A stretch of 34,172 nt of DNA, from positions 1 to 34,172 of the forward strand of contig CANBPJ010000003.1 in the NCBI GenBank assembly GCA_947371415.1, read 5' to 3'. Source of the DNA: Burkholderiaceae bacterium (GTDB lineage: Bacteria; Pseudomonadota; Gammaproteobacteria; Burkholderiales; Burkholderiaceae). Made by a program: the position numbers and the translations under genes. This document shows positions 9,410 through 19,427 of this stretch, piece after piece. Each line of letters opens with the position of its first letter. Position 1 is the stretch's first letter. The notes beneath the pieces were generated by a model that was not told the origin of the DNA, ran no database searches, and saw only the letters and a program-made list of their open reading frames with translations.

Positions 9410-10567
9410 TTATCTAGCCGGGTAGTGGCGAGGACGCAGTTTCCCAATCGCCATACCCGCTAGGCCACAGGCCAAAGCCGCCATCACAAACACATTGCGC
9501 GGCTGAGTAGCATCCCATAACCAGCCGGCAACTAAGCCGCCCAGCGTTCCGCCTAGCCCATATGACACCGTAGCCATCAGAGCTTGTCCACGGGCTTGGA
9601 GCGGCCCAGTAAACCAGCGTTGAAGTAATTTTGTTGCGGCACTATGATGAGCGCCAAATGTGGCCGCATGCATCAGCTGGGCAATGATTAGAACCCAAGT
9701 CACTGGGAAGAATGCAATCAAGATAAAGCGAAACACACCAATACCAAAAGCGATCTGCAGCACCACTTCAGCATCGAGACGACTGAGCACCTTACTCTGA
9801 AAATAAAAGAAGACAACTTCAGCAGTAACACCGAGCGCCCAAAACAAACCAATTTGAAATTTGTTGTAGCCCAAATCCGCCAAGTACAGGGAATAAAACA
9901 CATACAAAGCAGCATGGGCAAAGATCATGAAGAATCCTGACAGCAAAAACCAACGCACATCAGGGTTAAACAAAACAACCAAGAGCTCGCCCTTGACCAT
10001 TTTTCGACGCTCCGTCTTGGGCTCGTGCAAACGAAAGGTGACAAATGCTAAGCAGGCCAAAATGACCGCGCCCACCATGGGGTAAAGCTCGATACCTTTG
10101 CGTTGGAATAACTCACCAGCAAATAAGACCATGGCAATAAAGCCAATGGAGCCCCATAAACGCAAACGCCCATAACGTTTATCAAAAGAATTGTCTTTAA
10201 ATAAGGCGTGAACAGTAGCCGATTCACCTAAGGGCATCAGGCTACTTAAGATGGTGTGGAGTGCAAACATCCAGACAAAGAATGCGGCATAGCTTTGCAG
10301 AAAAAAGATAAATAGAAAAACTACCGCAGCCAAGCAAGCGCAGAAACGAATAATGCTGATGCGGTTGGAAAGATAGTCAGATAGCCAGCCCCAAGAAAAT
10401 GGGCCAACAATTCGGGTGATTTGTAGCATGGACATCAAGATCGCGATCTCGATGACGCTAAAGCCACGATCGAGAAAAAAGAGGCTAGCGTAGGGAGAAA
10501 CTAAACCAACATAGGCAAAATATAAAAAGAAAAAGGACCCGAAGGCCCAACGCACGGAAGGTGTCAT
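9410..10567 (-). CDS. MFS transporter (HcaT/nucleoside-symporter-like)
   Basis: 385-aa polytopic protein; GWLSDYLSNR loop and RYGRLRLWGSIGFI motif typical of MFS_1-like/HcaT proteins. Confidence 0.8.
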   Translation of the reverse strand: MTPSVRWAFGSFFFLYFAYVGLVSPYASLFFLDRGFSVIEIAILMSMLQITRIVGPFSWGWLSDYLSNRISIIRFCACLAAVVFLFIFFLQSYAAFFVWMFALHTILSSLMPLGESATVHALFKDNSFDKRYGRLRLWGSIGFIAMVLFAGELFQRKGIELYPMVGAVILACLAFVTFRLHEPKTERRKMVKGELLVVLFNPDVRWFLLSGFFMIFAHAALYVFYSLYLADLGYNKFQIGLFWALGVTAEVVFFYFQSKVLSRLDAEVVLQIAFGIGVFRFILIAFFPVTWVLIIAQLMHAATFGAHHSAATKLLQRWFTGPLQARGQALMATVSYGLGGTLGGLVAGWLWDATQPRNVFVMAALACGLAGMAIGKLRPRHYPAR

Positions 10568-10600
10568 TTTCTTTTTCTTTTTCTTAGATGAATTTTTTAA

Positions 10601-11716
10601 CTAGTCAGCTGCAGAACCGGGGCGAGCTGCTGGAATTGGCGCGACCGCATGTTTCACATCACCGCATTGAGCACGATGACGAAGGGAATGATCCATCAAG
10701 ACCAAGGCGAGCATGGCTTCGGCAATCGGCGTTGCCCGTATCCCTACGCAAGGGTCATGACGACCTTTGGTTTGAACGGTGATAGGTTTACCATCCAAAT
10801 CAATGGATTGCTTCGGACTCAAGATGCTGGATGTCGGCTTAATTGCAATCGATACACGCAAATCCTGTCCGCTACTAATGCCACCTAAGGTACCGCCTGC
10901 ATTGTTACTGGCAAAACCATCTGGATAAAGCTCATCACCATGCTCACTACCGCGTTGAGCTACAGACTTAAAGCCAGAACCGATCTCAACACCTTTAACT
11001 GCATTGATCCCCATCATGGCATGCGCGATATCGGCATCCAACTTATCAAATAAAGGCTCGCCCAAACCAATAGGCACATTGCGTGCCCGCACCTCGATCT
11101 TTGCACCGCAAGAATCCCCTGCTTTCCGAAGAGCATCCATATAGGCTTCAAGCTGAGGAACAATATCCGCGTTCGCAGCAAAAAAAGGATTGCTCTCAAT
11201 TAGCGCTGAATCTTTAAACGGAATCTCGATCTCGCCAAGTTGGCTCATGTAGCCATAGAATTCGGTGCCGTATTGTTCTTTAAGCCACTTCTTAGCAATC
11301 GCTGCTGCCGCTACAACAGGAGCAGTCAATCGTGCTGATGAACGGCCACCACCACGAGGATCGCGCAATCCATACTTGTAGTGATAAGCATAATCAGCAT
11401 GACCAGGTCTAAATGTTTGCAGGATGTTGCCGTAATCTTGGCTGCGCTGATCAGTATTGCGAATGAGCAAACCAATTGGCGCTCCAGTCGTTTTACCCTC
11501 ATAGACACCAGACAGAATTTCGACTTTATCGGCCTCTTGGCGCTGAGTTACATGTCGAGATGTACCGGGCTTGCGACGATCTAAATCAATCTGCAAATCG
11601 GCTTCACATAAAGACATTCCTGGAGGACAGCCGTCAACAACGGCGCCAATAGCGGGACCATGGGATTCACCAAACGTGGTGACTGTAAAAAGAAGGCCTA
11701 AAGTATTTCCTGACAT
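10601..11716 (-). CDS. aroC: Chorismate synthase
   Basis: [34 protein letters not shown]...[27 protein letters not shown]...[16 protein letters not shown]. Confidence 0.98.
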   Translation of the reverse strand: MSGNTLGLLFTVTTFGESHGPAIGAVVDGCPPGMSLCEADLQIDLDRRKPGTSRHVTQRQEADKVEILSGVYEGKTTGAPIGLLIRNTDQRSQDYGNILQTFRPGHADYAYHYKYGLRDPRGGGRSSARLTAPVVAAAAIAKKWLKEQYGTEFYGYMSQLGEIEIPFKDSALIESNPFFAANADIVPQLEAYMDALRKAGDSCGAKIEVRARNVPIGLGEPLFDKLDADIAHAMMGINAVKGVEIGSGFKSVAQRGSEHGDELYPDGFASNNAGGTLGGISSGQDLRVSIAIKPTSSILSPKQSIDLDGKPITVQTKGRHDPCVGIRATPIAEAMLALVLMDHSLRHRAQCGDVKHAVAPIPAARPGSAAD

Positions 11717-11759
11717 AACGACATTATGTCATCTGTCAGAGGCTTGGGCTAGGACCGGC

Positions 11760-12215
11760 TTAGGGGGAGGCTTTTTCAGTCTCTTCCGGCCAATCGCGGA
11801 TGTAGGCCTTGAGCATCGTGTTCTCAAAATCCTGCGCTTCAACCACCGATTTAGCGACATCATAAAAAGAAATCACACCCATCAGCATTTTTTGATCAAT
11901 GACGGGTAAATAGCGCGCGTGCTCAACGAGCATCATGCGGCGAACTTCGTCGATCTCGGTTTCCATATTGCATGTGAGCGGCTTGGCGTTCATTACGCTC
12001 TGAACCTTCAGATCATCTAGCTTGCCATGATGTTTTGCTAGGGCTGCAATGACTTCGCGGAATGTCAGAATACCAACCAGCTTATCGTATTCCATCACCA
12101 CCAAAGAGCCGATGTCATGCTCGCTCATGACCAAGACTGCAGTTTGCAAAGCCGTCTCTGGGGCCACCGTAAACAGCGTGCTGCCTTTTACGCGCAATAT
12201 GTCACAAACTTTCAT
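11760..12215 (-). CDS. CBS-domain protein (two CBS repeats)
   Basis: 151 aa with tandem CBS pattern: VMSEHDIGSLVVMEYDKLVGILTFREVI ... MLVEHARYLPVIDQKMLMGVISFYDV. Confidence 0.85.
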   Translation of the reverse strand: MKVCDILRVKGSTLFTVAPETALQTAVLVMSEHDIGSLVVMEYDKLVGILTFREVIAALAKHHGKLDDLKVQSVMNAKPLTCNMETEIDEVRRMMLVEHARYLPVIDQKMLMGVISFYDVAKSVVEAQDFENTMLKAYIRDWPEETEKASP

Positions 12216-12292
12216 TTAGTCTCCAGCAATGTGTTCTTATTCATACAATATATTCTCAAGGCCCCATAGAATCAAGGGTCAAATGTGGTATT

Positions 12293-13153
12293 TCAGTAAC
12301 GAATAACCCTAACTACTCCACTCCGAATACTGGGGAGATTGGCAACCAGGACTGCGCCAGCCAAGGTAATCCACCAGGTAAGGTAAATCCAAATAAGCGC
12401 CAAAGGGAATATGGCAAACGCGCCATAGACAGTCTTATAAAAGGCGATATTTGTCAGGAATAGACCGAAGCCGAATTTCATTAGCTCAAAAGTAAGGGCA
12501 GCAAAGAAAGCCCCACTAAAAGCATCTCGCCACTGAATTTGTGCATAGGGAAGTACTTTATAGGCCACCGAGAATACAGACATAGCCAAGAGCACGGGCA
12601 CAACCGTTGCCACCAGACTCAGTCCAAAGCTAAGCGTCTCGGTCCACCCCTCTGCAGCACTAAATAAGAGACCGCTCAGGTAGGTGCCAACACCCAGCAA
12701 GATGGGGCCCAATATCGTTGCAGCGGAATAAATTGCAACCTTCTTTAAGATGGGGCGATTTTTAGTCACTCGAAAGATCTGATTGAAGGCGCTCTCGATA
12801 ACCGCCATCGTCATAATCGTAGTGATGACCAGACCACCCAAACCAATCAAAGTTAAGCCTTTGGCCTGCGATGAAAATTGGTCCAGGTAATTAAAGACCT
12901 GCTGATTTAGGCCACCAGGCATATAGGTATCGAGCAACCAAGCCTGAAAAGCGTACTTAATCCGCACTACGCTAGGTAAGTAACCAATCAAAATAGAGGC
13001 CACCGTTAGCATCGGAACCAAGGCCAAGGTAGTTGTAAAGGCAAGACTGGCTGCCACCTGCTTCAAATTTTGACCGCGATTGCGCTCCCAGATCTCTTTT
13101 CCAAGAGAGAGCCATAATTGAGGATTCCGAATGAGGCGCATCGCCCATATCAT
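12293..13153 (-). CDS. YihY/virulence factor BrkB family inner membrane protein
   Basis: QVAASLAFTTTLALVPMLTV and FNQIFRV...RPILKKVAIY motifs; start trimmed to ATG at 13153 (MIWAMRLIRNPQ). Confidence 0.85.
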   Translation of the reverse strand: MIWAMRLIRNPQLWLSLGKEIWERNRGQNLKQVAASLAFTTTLALVPMLTVASILIGYLPSVVRIKYAFQAWLLDTYMPGGLNQQVFNYLDQFSSQAKGLTLIGLGGLVITTIMTMAVIESAFNQIFRVTKNRPILKKVAIYSAATILGPILLGVGTYLSGLLFSAAEGWTETLSFGLSLVATVVPVLLAMSVFSVAYKVLPYAQIQWRDAFSGAFFAALTFELMKFGFGLFLTNIAFYKTVYGAFAIFPLALIWIYLTWWITLAGAVLVANLPSIRSGVVRVIRY

Positions 13154-13155
13154 AA

Positions 13156-13761
<606 letters not shown>

Positions 13762-13771
13762 AAGGCAATCC

Positions 13772-14170
13772 ATGCTTAAAGACTGGCGCATTAAAAACCC
13801 ATATCAGCTAATTGCAACAGCAGCCTTCGTAGACTTATTCATCTTATGTGTTTCGTGGGAATGGTTTATTTCCCCATTAAGACCGGGGGGCTCCTGGCTC
13901 ATCCTCAAAGGCATCCCCCTGCTATTTGCTATTCCAGGGCTTTGGAAAGGCAAGGTTTACACAATGCAATGGGCATCGATGCTGATCTTGCTCTATATCA
14001 CCGAGGGATTGGTTCGCATTCTCGAAACCGGGACCAATTTCTGGATGGCCACCCTAGAAACCACCCTTGGTACTGTTGCCTTTGTTTGCCTACTCATCTT
14101 CCTGAAGCCCATCAAAGCGCGTGCTAAAGCCGCTAAAAAAGAGCGTACGGCCGTTGAAATCCAAAACTAA
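13772..14170 (+). CDS. DUF2069-like membrane protein
   Basis: 132 aa from ATG at 13772 (MLKDWRIKNPYQ...), four hydrophobic segments, YITEGLVR motif; 10 bp after wrbA. The longer ORF start at 13646 lies inside wrbA. Confidence 0.75.
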   Translation: MLKDWRIKNPYQLIATAAFVDLFILCVSWEWFISPLRPGGSWLILKGIPLLFAIPGLWKGKVYTMQWASMLILLYITEGLVRILETGTNFWMATLETTLGTVAFVCLLIFLKPIKARAKAAKKERTAVEIQN

Positions 14171-14283
14171 AAGTCAAAAATCGATGAATTCAGCTAGATT
14201 TGGTGAAATTATTCAAAAATATTACTCATTCCTGTCATCTCCGTCACTTTTCCATGCGTTGTATGCTCATGGAGGTGACAAAT

Positions 14284-14472
14284 ATGTCAACAAGACTCAA
14301 ACGTTGGGCCCGTGCAATTCAACAGATCGACCTGTCCAAGAGGACGGATCCTGAAGTAGCTATTGGCTACCTAGACAGCAAATACCGCGATATCGCTTGG
14401 CGTTACATCCGAATTCTGGGCTTTGAGCGCACCATCAGCTTCATGGCCAGCAACAACTTCCATCCAGAATAA
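14284..14472 (+). CDS. Small uncharacterised protein (62 aa)
   Basis: MSTRLKRWARAIQQIDLSKRTDPEVAIGYLDSKYRDIAWRYIRILGFERTISFMASNNFHPE; strong SD GGAGGTG before ATG; terminator immediately after the stop. Confidence 0.75.
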   Translation: MSTRLKRWARAIQQIDLSKRTDPEVAIGYLDSKYRDIAWRYIRILGFERTISFMASNNFHPE

Positions 14473-14488
14473 GCCGCCTCGTTTGAAA

Positions 14489-14523
14489 AAACCCCAGAAA
14501 AATGACATTTCTGGGGTTTTTAT
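14489..14523 (+). terminator. Rho-independent terminator (potentially bidirectional)
   Basis: AAACCCCAGAAA-AATGACA-TTTCTGGGGTTTTTAT stem-loop with T tract, after the 62-aa ORF. Confidence 0.88.
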
Positions 14524-14548
14524 TTGGGGATCAAAAAATGAGCTTTGC

Positions 14549-15550
14549 TCAGTTATTTTTGGCTTTTAAGGCCTCCTCCAACTGATTAATCTTGCCTTGC
14601 ATTGCAGCCATCTTCGCATTCAAAGCGCCGACATTTAAAAAGGTTTCATCGGCAACTTGCGCTTTGAGGTTATTTCCCCAGCCCAGCCAGGATGAGTCAT
14701 AGACCCTGACCTTCTTAAATCCTAGATTTTTTAAAACTGTAGCCGTTTCTGAGGCACGCACCCCACTCTGGCAATAGACCACTGTATCCTGATTTGGATC
14801 CAGGTTTGAGTATAGTTTTTTCAAGTCTGCCTGGCTTTTTAGGGCCATGCCTGAGTTGTCGGAAGCCTGCTTCTTGCTAAGCTTAATCGCGGCGGCGGGA
14901 TCCTGCCAATTACTCTCAAAAGGAATATTGATTGCATTAGGAATGTGACCCCCACGGATTGCGCGCACATCCTTGCCTGAAAACTCGTCAGGCGTTCGGG
15001 CATCAATAATTTGGACAGATTTCGATTGGGCAATTCTGAGCATTTCCTCGTTACTAACAACCAACTGAGGTTGAGGAACTAGCGCTACCGAAACTGCCGG
15101 CAAATTGGAGCGCTCCTTTTGAATAGGCAATCCAGCAGATTTCCAAGCGTCAATTCCATCATGATAGATTTGGGCCTGCTTACCGCCAAAATAATTGATC
15201 GTATACAGACCGAAATAAACGTATGGATTTCCTCGCGAGCCATAGACCACAACATCGCGATTTACGTCGAGGCCGGCTGCATTGAAAATTGCCTGAATCT
15301 TCTCGGTGGCAATGTAATCCTCTTTATTTGGATCTCTGAGCACGTTACCCGCATCACCAATATTAATTGCGCCAGGAATATGCCCCTCTAGATAACTTTT
15401 TTCATCACGCACATCCCAAATGATTGCGCCACGAGCCAACGCTTGCTGCATTTGCTCCGTCTGAATAATAGCGTCATTTTTTTGCGCCGCAGCACAGGAG
15501 CCTATGAGGGATAGGCTTATCGCAAGGAGGCATTTCATGTAATGCTGCAT
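14549..15550 (-). CDS. Periplasmic sulfurtransferase with two rhodanese domains
   Basis: Signal peptide (LLAISLSLIGSCAAAQ), IIWDVRDEKSYLEGHIPGAINIG, IIDARTPDEFSG...GGHIPNAINIPF, active-site CQSGVRA. Confidence 0.9.
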   Translation of the reverse strand: MQHYMKCLLAISLSLIGSCAAAQKNDAIIQTEQMQQALARGAIIWDVRDEKSYLEGHIPGAINIGDAGNVLRDPNKEDYIATEKIQAIFNAAGLDVNRDVVVYGSRGNPYVYFGLYTINYFGGKQAQIYHDGIDAWKSAGLPIQKERSNLPAVSVALVPQPQLVVSNEEMLRIAQSKSVQIIDARTPDEFSGKDVRAIRGGHIPNAINIPFESNWQDPAAAIKLSKKQASDNSGMALKSQADLKKLYSNLDPNQDTVVYCQSGVRASETATVLKNLGFKKVRVYDSSWLGWGNNLKAQVADETFLNVGALNAKMAAMQGKINQLEEALKAKNN

Positions 15551-15582
15551 ATGGGTACTCTCTGATCAAAATTAGATTAATG

Positions 15583-16770
15583 TTAAATATTAACTCGATG
15601 CTCTTGTCTGTTACCAAATACCCAAAATGCTAGCAATAAAAATGCCAGCGCAGCACATGAGCCTGAGAACAAGAAGGCATATTGGGGGCTAAAGGATTCA
15701 TAGAGCCAGCCGAATATCAGTGATGCTGGCAATAACATCAAACCCGATATGAGATTGAACCACCCAAAAGCAGTGCCAGCCATTCCACTCGGGGCCAAAT
15801 CAGCTACCAATGCCTTTTCTACACCCTCAGTGGCCGCTTTAAACAAACCGTAAATTCCAAATAATGCACAAAGCGTCCAAATCGTGATTCCAGAGAAACT
15901 CATTGCAATATAGAAAAAGGCAAACGCACACCACGCGATCAAAATAAAATTCTTGCGGCTAAATCGATCTGAGAGTGCCGATAGCGGCGTTCCAAACAAG
16001 GTAGTAATTAGCGAGATGGCGGCCCATAGCAATGGAATCTGCTCTTGCGGCACGCCAAGCTCCCTTGCCCTTAATAATAAAAACATGTCCGATGAATTAG
16101 CTAAAGCAAAGATTCCGGCAACCAAAATGTAACGCCTAAATTGCGGTGGCAAACCTTCGAGTGACCAGGAGAATGGCTTGACAACTTGCTGCTCTCTAGG
16201 CGGCTCCTTAAGGCACAAGGCCAATCCAACAGTAATAATCCCCGGAATAACCGCCCACAGAAAAATATCGCGCAAGGGAATATTCATGGAGAGCAAAAAG
16301 GCTGCTATCAGGGGACCAAAAACAGCGCCGGCATTATCCATGGATCGATGCAATCCAAATGTCAGCCCACGTTGATTTGGGAGCACACTCTCCGCCAATA
16401 AAGCATCCCGCGGCGAACTTCTTAAGCCCTTACCCAGTCTGTCTGTAAAGCGAATACACAATACCCACGTCCAGGAATTGGCGATTGCAATGAGCGGCCT
16501 ACCAATACCGGCCAAGAAATAACCGATCACAATCCAGGGCTTGGTCTTTTTAGTACGATCCACAATGACACCAGAAACCAACTTAAAGATGCTTGAGCTT
16601 GCCTCTGCAATCCCCTCAATCAAACCAAGCGCCTTAGGTCCAGCCATAAGAACAGTTGCCAGATACAAAGGCATTAATGGATACAGCATTTCACTAGCCG
16701 CATCATTAACAAAGCTAATTAGTCCAATAAGCCATACTGTTCGAGGAAGAGAAAATAAAGTCTTAAACAT
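15583..16770 (-). CDS. MFS transporter
   Basis: 395 aa polytopic; RFTDRLGKGLRSSPRDALLAES...GLHRSMDNAGAVFGPL. Confidence 0.88.
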   Translation of the reverse strand: MFKTLFSLPRTVWLIGLISFVNDAASEMLYPLMPLYLATVLMAGPKALGLIEGIAEASSSIFKLVSGVIVDRTKKTKPWIVIGYFLAGIGRPLIAIANSWTWVLCIRFTDRLGKGLRSSPRDALLAESVLPNQRGLTFGLHRSMDNAGAVFGPLIAAFLLSMNIPLRDIFLWAVIPGIITVGLALCLKEPPREQQVVKPFSWSLEGLPPQFRRYILVAGIFALANSSDMFLLLRARELGVPQEQIPLLWAAISLITTLFGTPLSALSDRFSRKNFILIAWCAFAFFYIAMSFSGITIWTLCALFGIYGLFKAATEGVEKALVADLAPSGMAGTAFGWFNLISGLMLLPASLIFGWLYESFSPQYAFLFSGSCAALAFLLLAFWVFGNRQEHRVNI

Positions 16771-16915
16771 ATTAAATCAATGTAGCATCAAATTAAAAGT
16801 AGTCCTAACTGTAATAATCACTTGAAAGTCGCCCCAATAAAACGTAGGATCGGGGGGTAGGCGTCAGCCTTTTGCATAGTTTCAATCAATAGCACTCTCT
16901 TTAAAGGAATACATC

Positions 16916-17221
16916 ATGAGTCAGAAAAAATTAGTAAAGCAATTATTAAAAAAATTAGACAAGTTGGAAGCCGAAAGAGAAAAGTTGATTGATAAGCTTG
17001 CCAAAACTTTGGACAAAATGGAGAAAAAAACTCCAGTGAAAAAAGTAGTAGCCAAGAAAGCTCCTGCGAAGAAAGTAGCTGCTAAAAAAGTTCCAGCCAG
17101 GAAAGCGGTTGCTAAAAAAGTGATAGCTCAGAAAGCGCCAGCAAAAAAAGTGGTCGCTAAAAAAGCTCCTGCGAAGAAGGCTGTTGCTAAAAAAGTAGTT
17201 GCCCCAGTAACACCTGCTTAA
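16916..17221 (+). CDS. Histone H1-like/AlgP-like Lys-Ala-rich protein with N-terminal coiled coil
   Basis: N-terminal KLVKQLLKKLDKLEAEREKLIDKLAKTLDKMEKK then repeated KKVVAKKAPAKK units; SD AAAGGA upstream. Confidence 0.85.
   Translation: MSQKKLVKQLLKKLDKLEAEREKLIDKLAKTLDKMEKKTPVKKVVAKKAPAKKVAAKKVPARKAVAKKVIAQKAPAKKVVAKKAPAKKAVAKKVVAPVTPA
17030..17215 (+). repeat. Degenerate in-frame tandem repeats encoding (A/V)KK(V/A)(P/V)A units
   Basis: Recurring AAAAAAGT.GT.GCYAAGAAAGCTCCTGCGAAGAA-type units inside the H1-like CDS. Confidence 0.8.
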
Positions 17222-17251
17222 TCAATATTGAGCACTCCATAAGGACTGCCC

Positions 17252-18025
17252 GTGAGTAAATCTGTTGTCCCTGAACATACTTACGAGGCAGACTTAAGAC
17301 TTCTTCAAATTGAATTGGTCAAACTCCAGCGTCACACGATTCAAAAGGGTAAACGGCTGCTAGTTATCTTGGAAGGCAGGGATACCGCCGGTAAAGACGG
17401 TTGCATTAAAAGCATTACTGAGAATTTAAGCCCACGTGATAGCAGAATCGTTGCACTCAACAAACCCTCCCCGCGCGAGGAAGGCGAATGGTACTTCCAA
17501 AGATACATTGCCGAACTACCCGCAGCCGGTGAATTCGTTTTATTCAACCGGAGTTGGTACAACCGTGCCGGCGTCGAAAAGGTCATGGGATTTTGCACCG
17601 ATGAGCAATATAAGCAGTTTATGGCGACTGTCAATGAGTTTGAATCCTTGCTGGTTGCATCTGACATTCAGCTGATCAAGTACTACCTCGATATCACCAA
17701 AGAAGAGCAAGCAATTCGATTAAAAGACCGAGCCAAGGATCCATTAAAGCAATGGAAAATTAGCCCCATTGATCAAAAAGCTCAGAAGATGTGGAATGAA
17801 TACTCGGTTGCTCGGGACAAAATGCTCAAGCACACCAGCTCCACACCGGCACCCTGGAAGGTGATTAGCGCAAATGATAAAAAAATGGCGCATCTTAACC
17901 TGATTGCTGATTTGCTATCACGAGTTAACTACCCGGACAAAGACAAGAAGATCTTAAAGATAGATCCGAAGATTGTGCTGACTTGGCCAGCAAACTCTAA
18001 AAAGCTGCCAAAGCTTTCTAAATAA
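17252..18025 (+). CDS. Polyphosphate kinase 2 family protein
   Basis: Walker A ILEGRDTAGKDG; LFNRSWYNRAGVEKVMGFC; KDPLKQWKISPID; GTG start, 30 bp after the H1-like ORF. Confidence 0.94.
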   Translation: MSKSVVPEHTYEADLRLLQIELVKLQRHTIQKGKRLLVILEGRDTAGKDGCIKSITENLSPRDSRIVALNKPSPREEGEWYFQRYIAELPAAGEFVLFNRSWYNRAGVEKVMGFCTDEQYKQFMATVNEFESLLVASDIQLIKYYLDITKEEQAIRLKDRAKDPLKQWKISPIDQKAQKMWNEYSVARDKMLKHTSSTPAPWKVISANDKKMAHLNLIADLLSRVNYPDKDKKILKIDPKIVLTWPANSKKLPKLSK

Positions 18026-18026
18026 T

Positions 18027-18290
18027 TTATCGATCCGCCATTGCCTGAATTTCAGCAACGGTGACATAACCCCTGCCCTGTGAATCAATCCAGCTGAAAT
18101 GATCATAGACCCGAGGCATGCAAGCCCTAGCTTCATTCAGGGTTAGCTTGCCATCGTGGTTGGTATCGCATTTAGTAAATCGTTCTTGGATTTCTTTATT
18201 GCGAGAAGAGTCGCCAGCAATTGCTGGGCTTGAGACCAACAATGATGTCATTACAACAGCGAGGCCTAAACCCTTCAGAAATTCGCTCAT
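18027..18290 (-). CDS. Secreted EF-hand domain protein
   Basis: Signal peptide plus canonical DTNHDGKLTLNE loop and second DSQGRGYVTVAE loop. Confidence 0.82.
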   Translation of the reverse strand: MSEFLKGLGLAVVMTSLLVSSPAIAGDSSRNKEIQERFTKCDTNHDGKLTLNEARACMPRVYDHFSWIDSQGRGYVTVAEIQAMADR

Positions 18291-18299
18291 TTGAAATCC

Positions 18300-18986
18300 T
18301 TACTTGGCGGAAGTTGCCCTTGGGTCGGCTGAGGTTTCCATGGCAACTCGCACAACCTTCTTAGCCATCGCAACGAATGATTCCACTGAGCCTCCACCAG
18401 TTCTAAAGGATTCCCCTTGAATGGTCACCAGGCCTTCCCCAATGACTTCTTTAGATTGACTATCCGTAATCTTGCTCTCAACCAACATTGCAGGTGTTTT
18501 GGAGTTCACGCCACCAGCATAGGCGGCTGCATTCAACGCCAAGCCAATTGGAGTGAAATTCCATGGTTGCAAGCTATCACTAGAGTTTTCTGCGCCAGTA
18601 ATACCAACGGAGATACGAGCGACACCTGGACCAGGTTGATTCACAATTTTGATATTGCCGCGACTATTGACAGCGCTCACCATGGAGTCTTGTAATGCCA
18701 CCTGGGCTTGATTAATTGCTTCTGGAGAAATCTCTTTAGTAGCATTCTGATTTAAATAAATCGGATCCAAAATCACAGCAGTGTATGAACCCGGATTGAT
18801 ACCAGCCTTACGGTATCTCCAAATGCGAGTATCCGGCTCAGAAGTGGCCATGGGAACTAGAACTGCGTAATTTGGCAAGAACCCAGATTTAGGCATTGCC
18901 TCGCTTGCCAATTTAGGGGTGTTGCTGCATGCGGACAATACGGCTGCGACAGAGATTGCTGCAACTAAGGTGCCTAATTTTTTCAT
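18300..18986 (-). CDS. DUF3313-like lipoprotein
   Basis: Lipobox VLSAC; start trimmed to MKKLGTLVAAIS (ATG at 18986); YAVLVPM...RIWRYRKAGINPGSYTAVILDPIYL pattern. Confidence 0.75.
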   Translation of the reverse strand: MKKLGTLVAAISVAAVLSACSNTPKLASEAMPKSGFLPNYAVLVPMATSEPDTRIWRYRKAGINPGSYTAVILDPIYLNQNATKEISPEAINQAQVALQDSMVSAVNSRGNIKIVNQPGPGVARISVGITGAENSSDSLQPWNFTPIGLALNAAAYAGGVNSKTPAMLVESKITDSQSKEVIGEGLVTIQGESFRTGGGSVESFVAMAKKVVRVAMETSADPRATSAK

Positions 18987-19079
18987 TTGAATTCCATTGA
19001 GTTTGAGTGCTTGAGAATTGGCCCAAGAGAGGTTTACAAAGATCATACCTCTTCTAGATGAAGGTTTTGCTTTTAAGGC

Positions 19080-19427
19080 TTAGGGCGCAGGGCAAGGCAT
19101 CAGACTGCCTGACTTTTGGTGCAACTGAGGCTTACACTCGACTGGTGCGCTGATAGTTTTGCTACCGCTAGCCTGAGCAGTGGGGCTAGTCGCGAGTGAA
19201 GTCTCTTGAGCTGGTTTTGAAGCAGTAGCATTTAAAGTAGGAATGGCTTTGTAAAACTCCCTGTCATTACCCGGGCAAGGCATTAAAGCGCCGGTTTTGG
19301 GGTTCAAGACCGCCTTACATTGAGGGTCGGCCTGAAGTCTTGCCTCAAGCTTATCCACCGAACAAGCTGACAGCATGCACAAGGAAATCAATAAAGGAGC
19401 GATACCGAGAGATTTACAGATGGTCAT
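19080..19427 (-). CDS. Small lipoprotein with duplicated Cys motif
   Basis: Lipobox CMLSAC; QCKAVLNPKTGALMPCPG and ECKPQLHQKSGSLMPCPAP repeats. Confidence 0.75.
   Translation of the reverse strand: MTICKSLGIAPLLISLCMLSACSVDKLEARLQADPQCKAVLNPKTGALMPCPGNDREFYKAIPTLNATASKPAQETSLATSPTAQASGSKTISAPVECKPQLHQKSGSLMPCPAP

Noticed and set aside
16771-16915. Possible Pho box upstream of the H1-like/PPK2 operon (CTGTAATAATCACTTG)
   Set aside because: Only the first half partly matches; no second CTGTCAY at the correct spacing.
17030-17215. CRISPR-like or satellite repeat
   Set aside because: Repeats are in-frame codon repeats of a Lys/Ala-rich protein, degenerate and without spacers.
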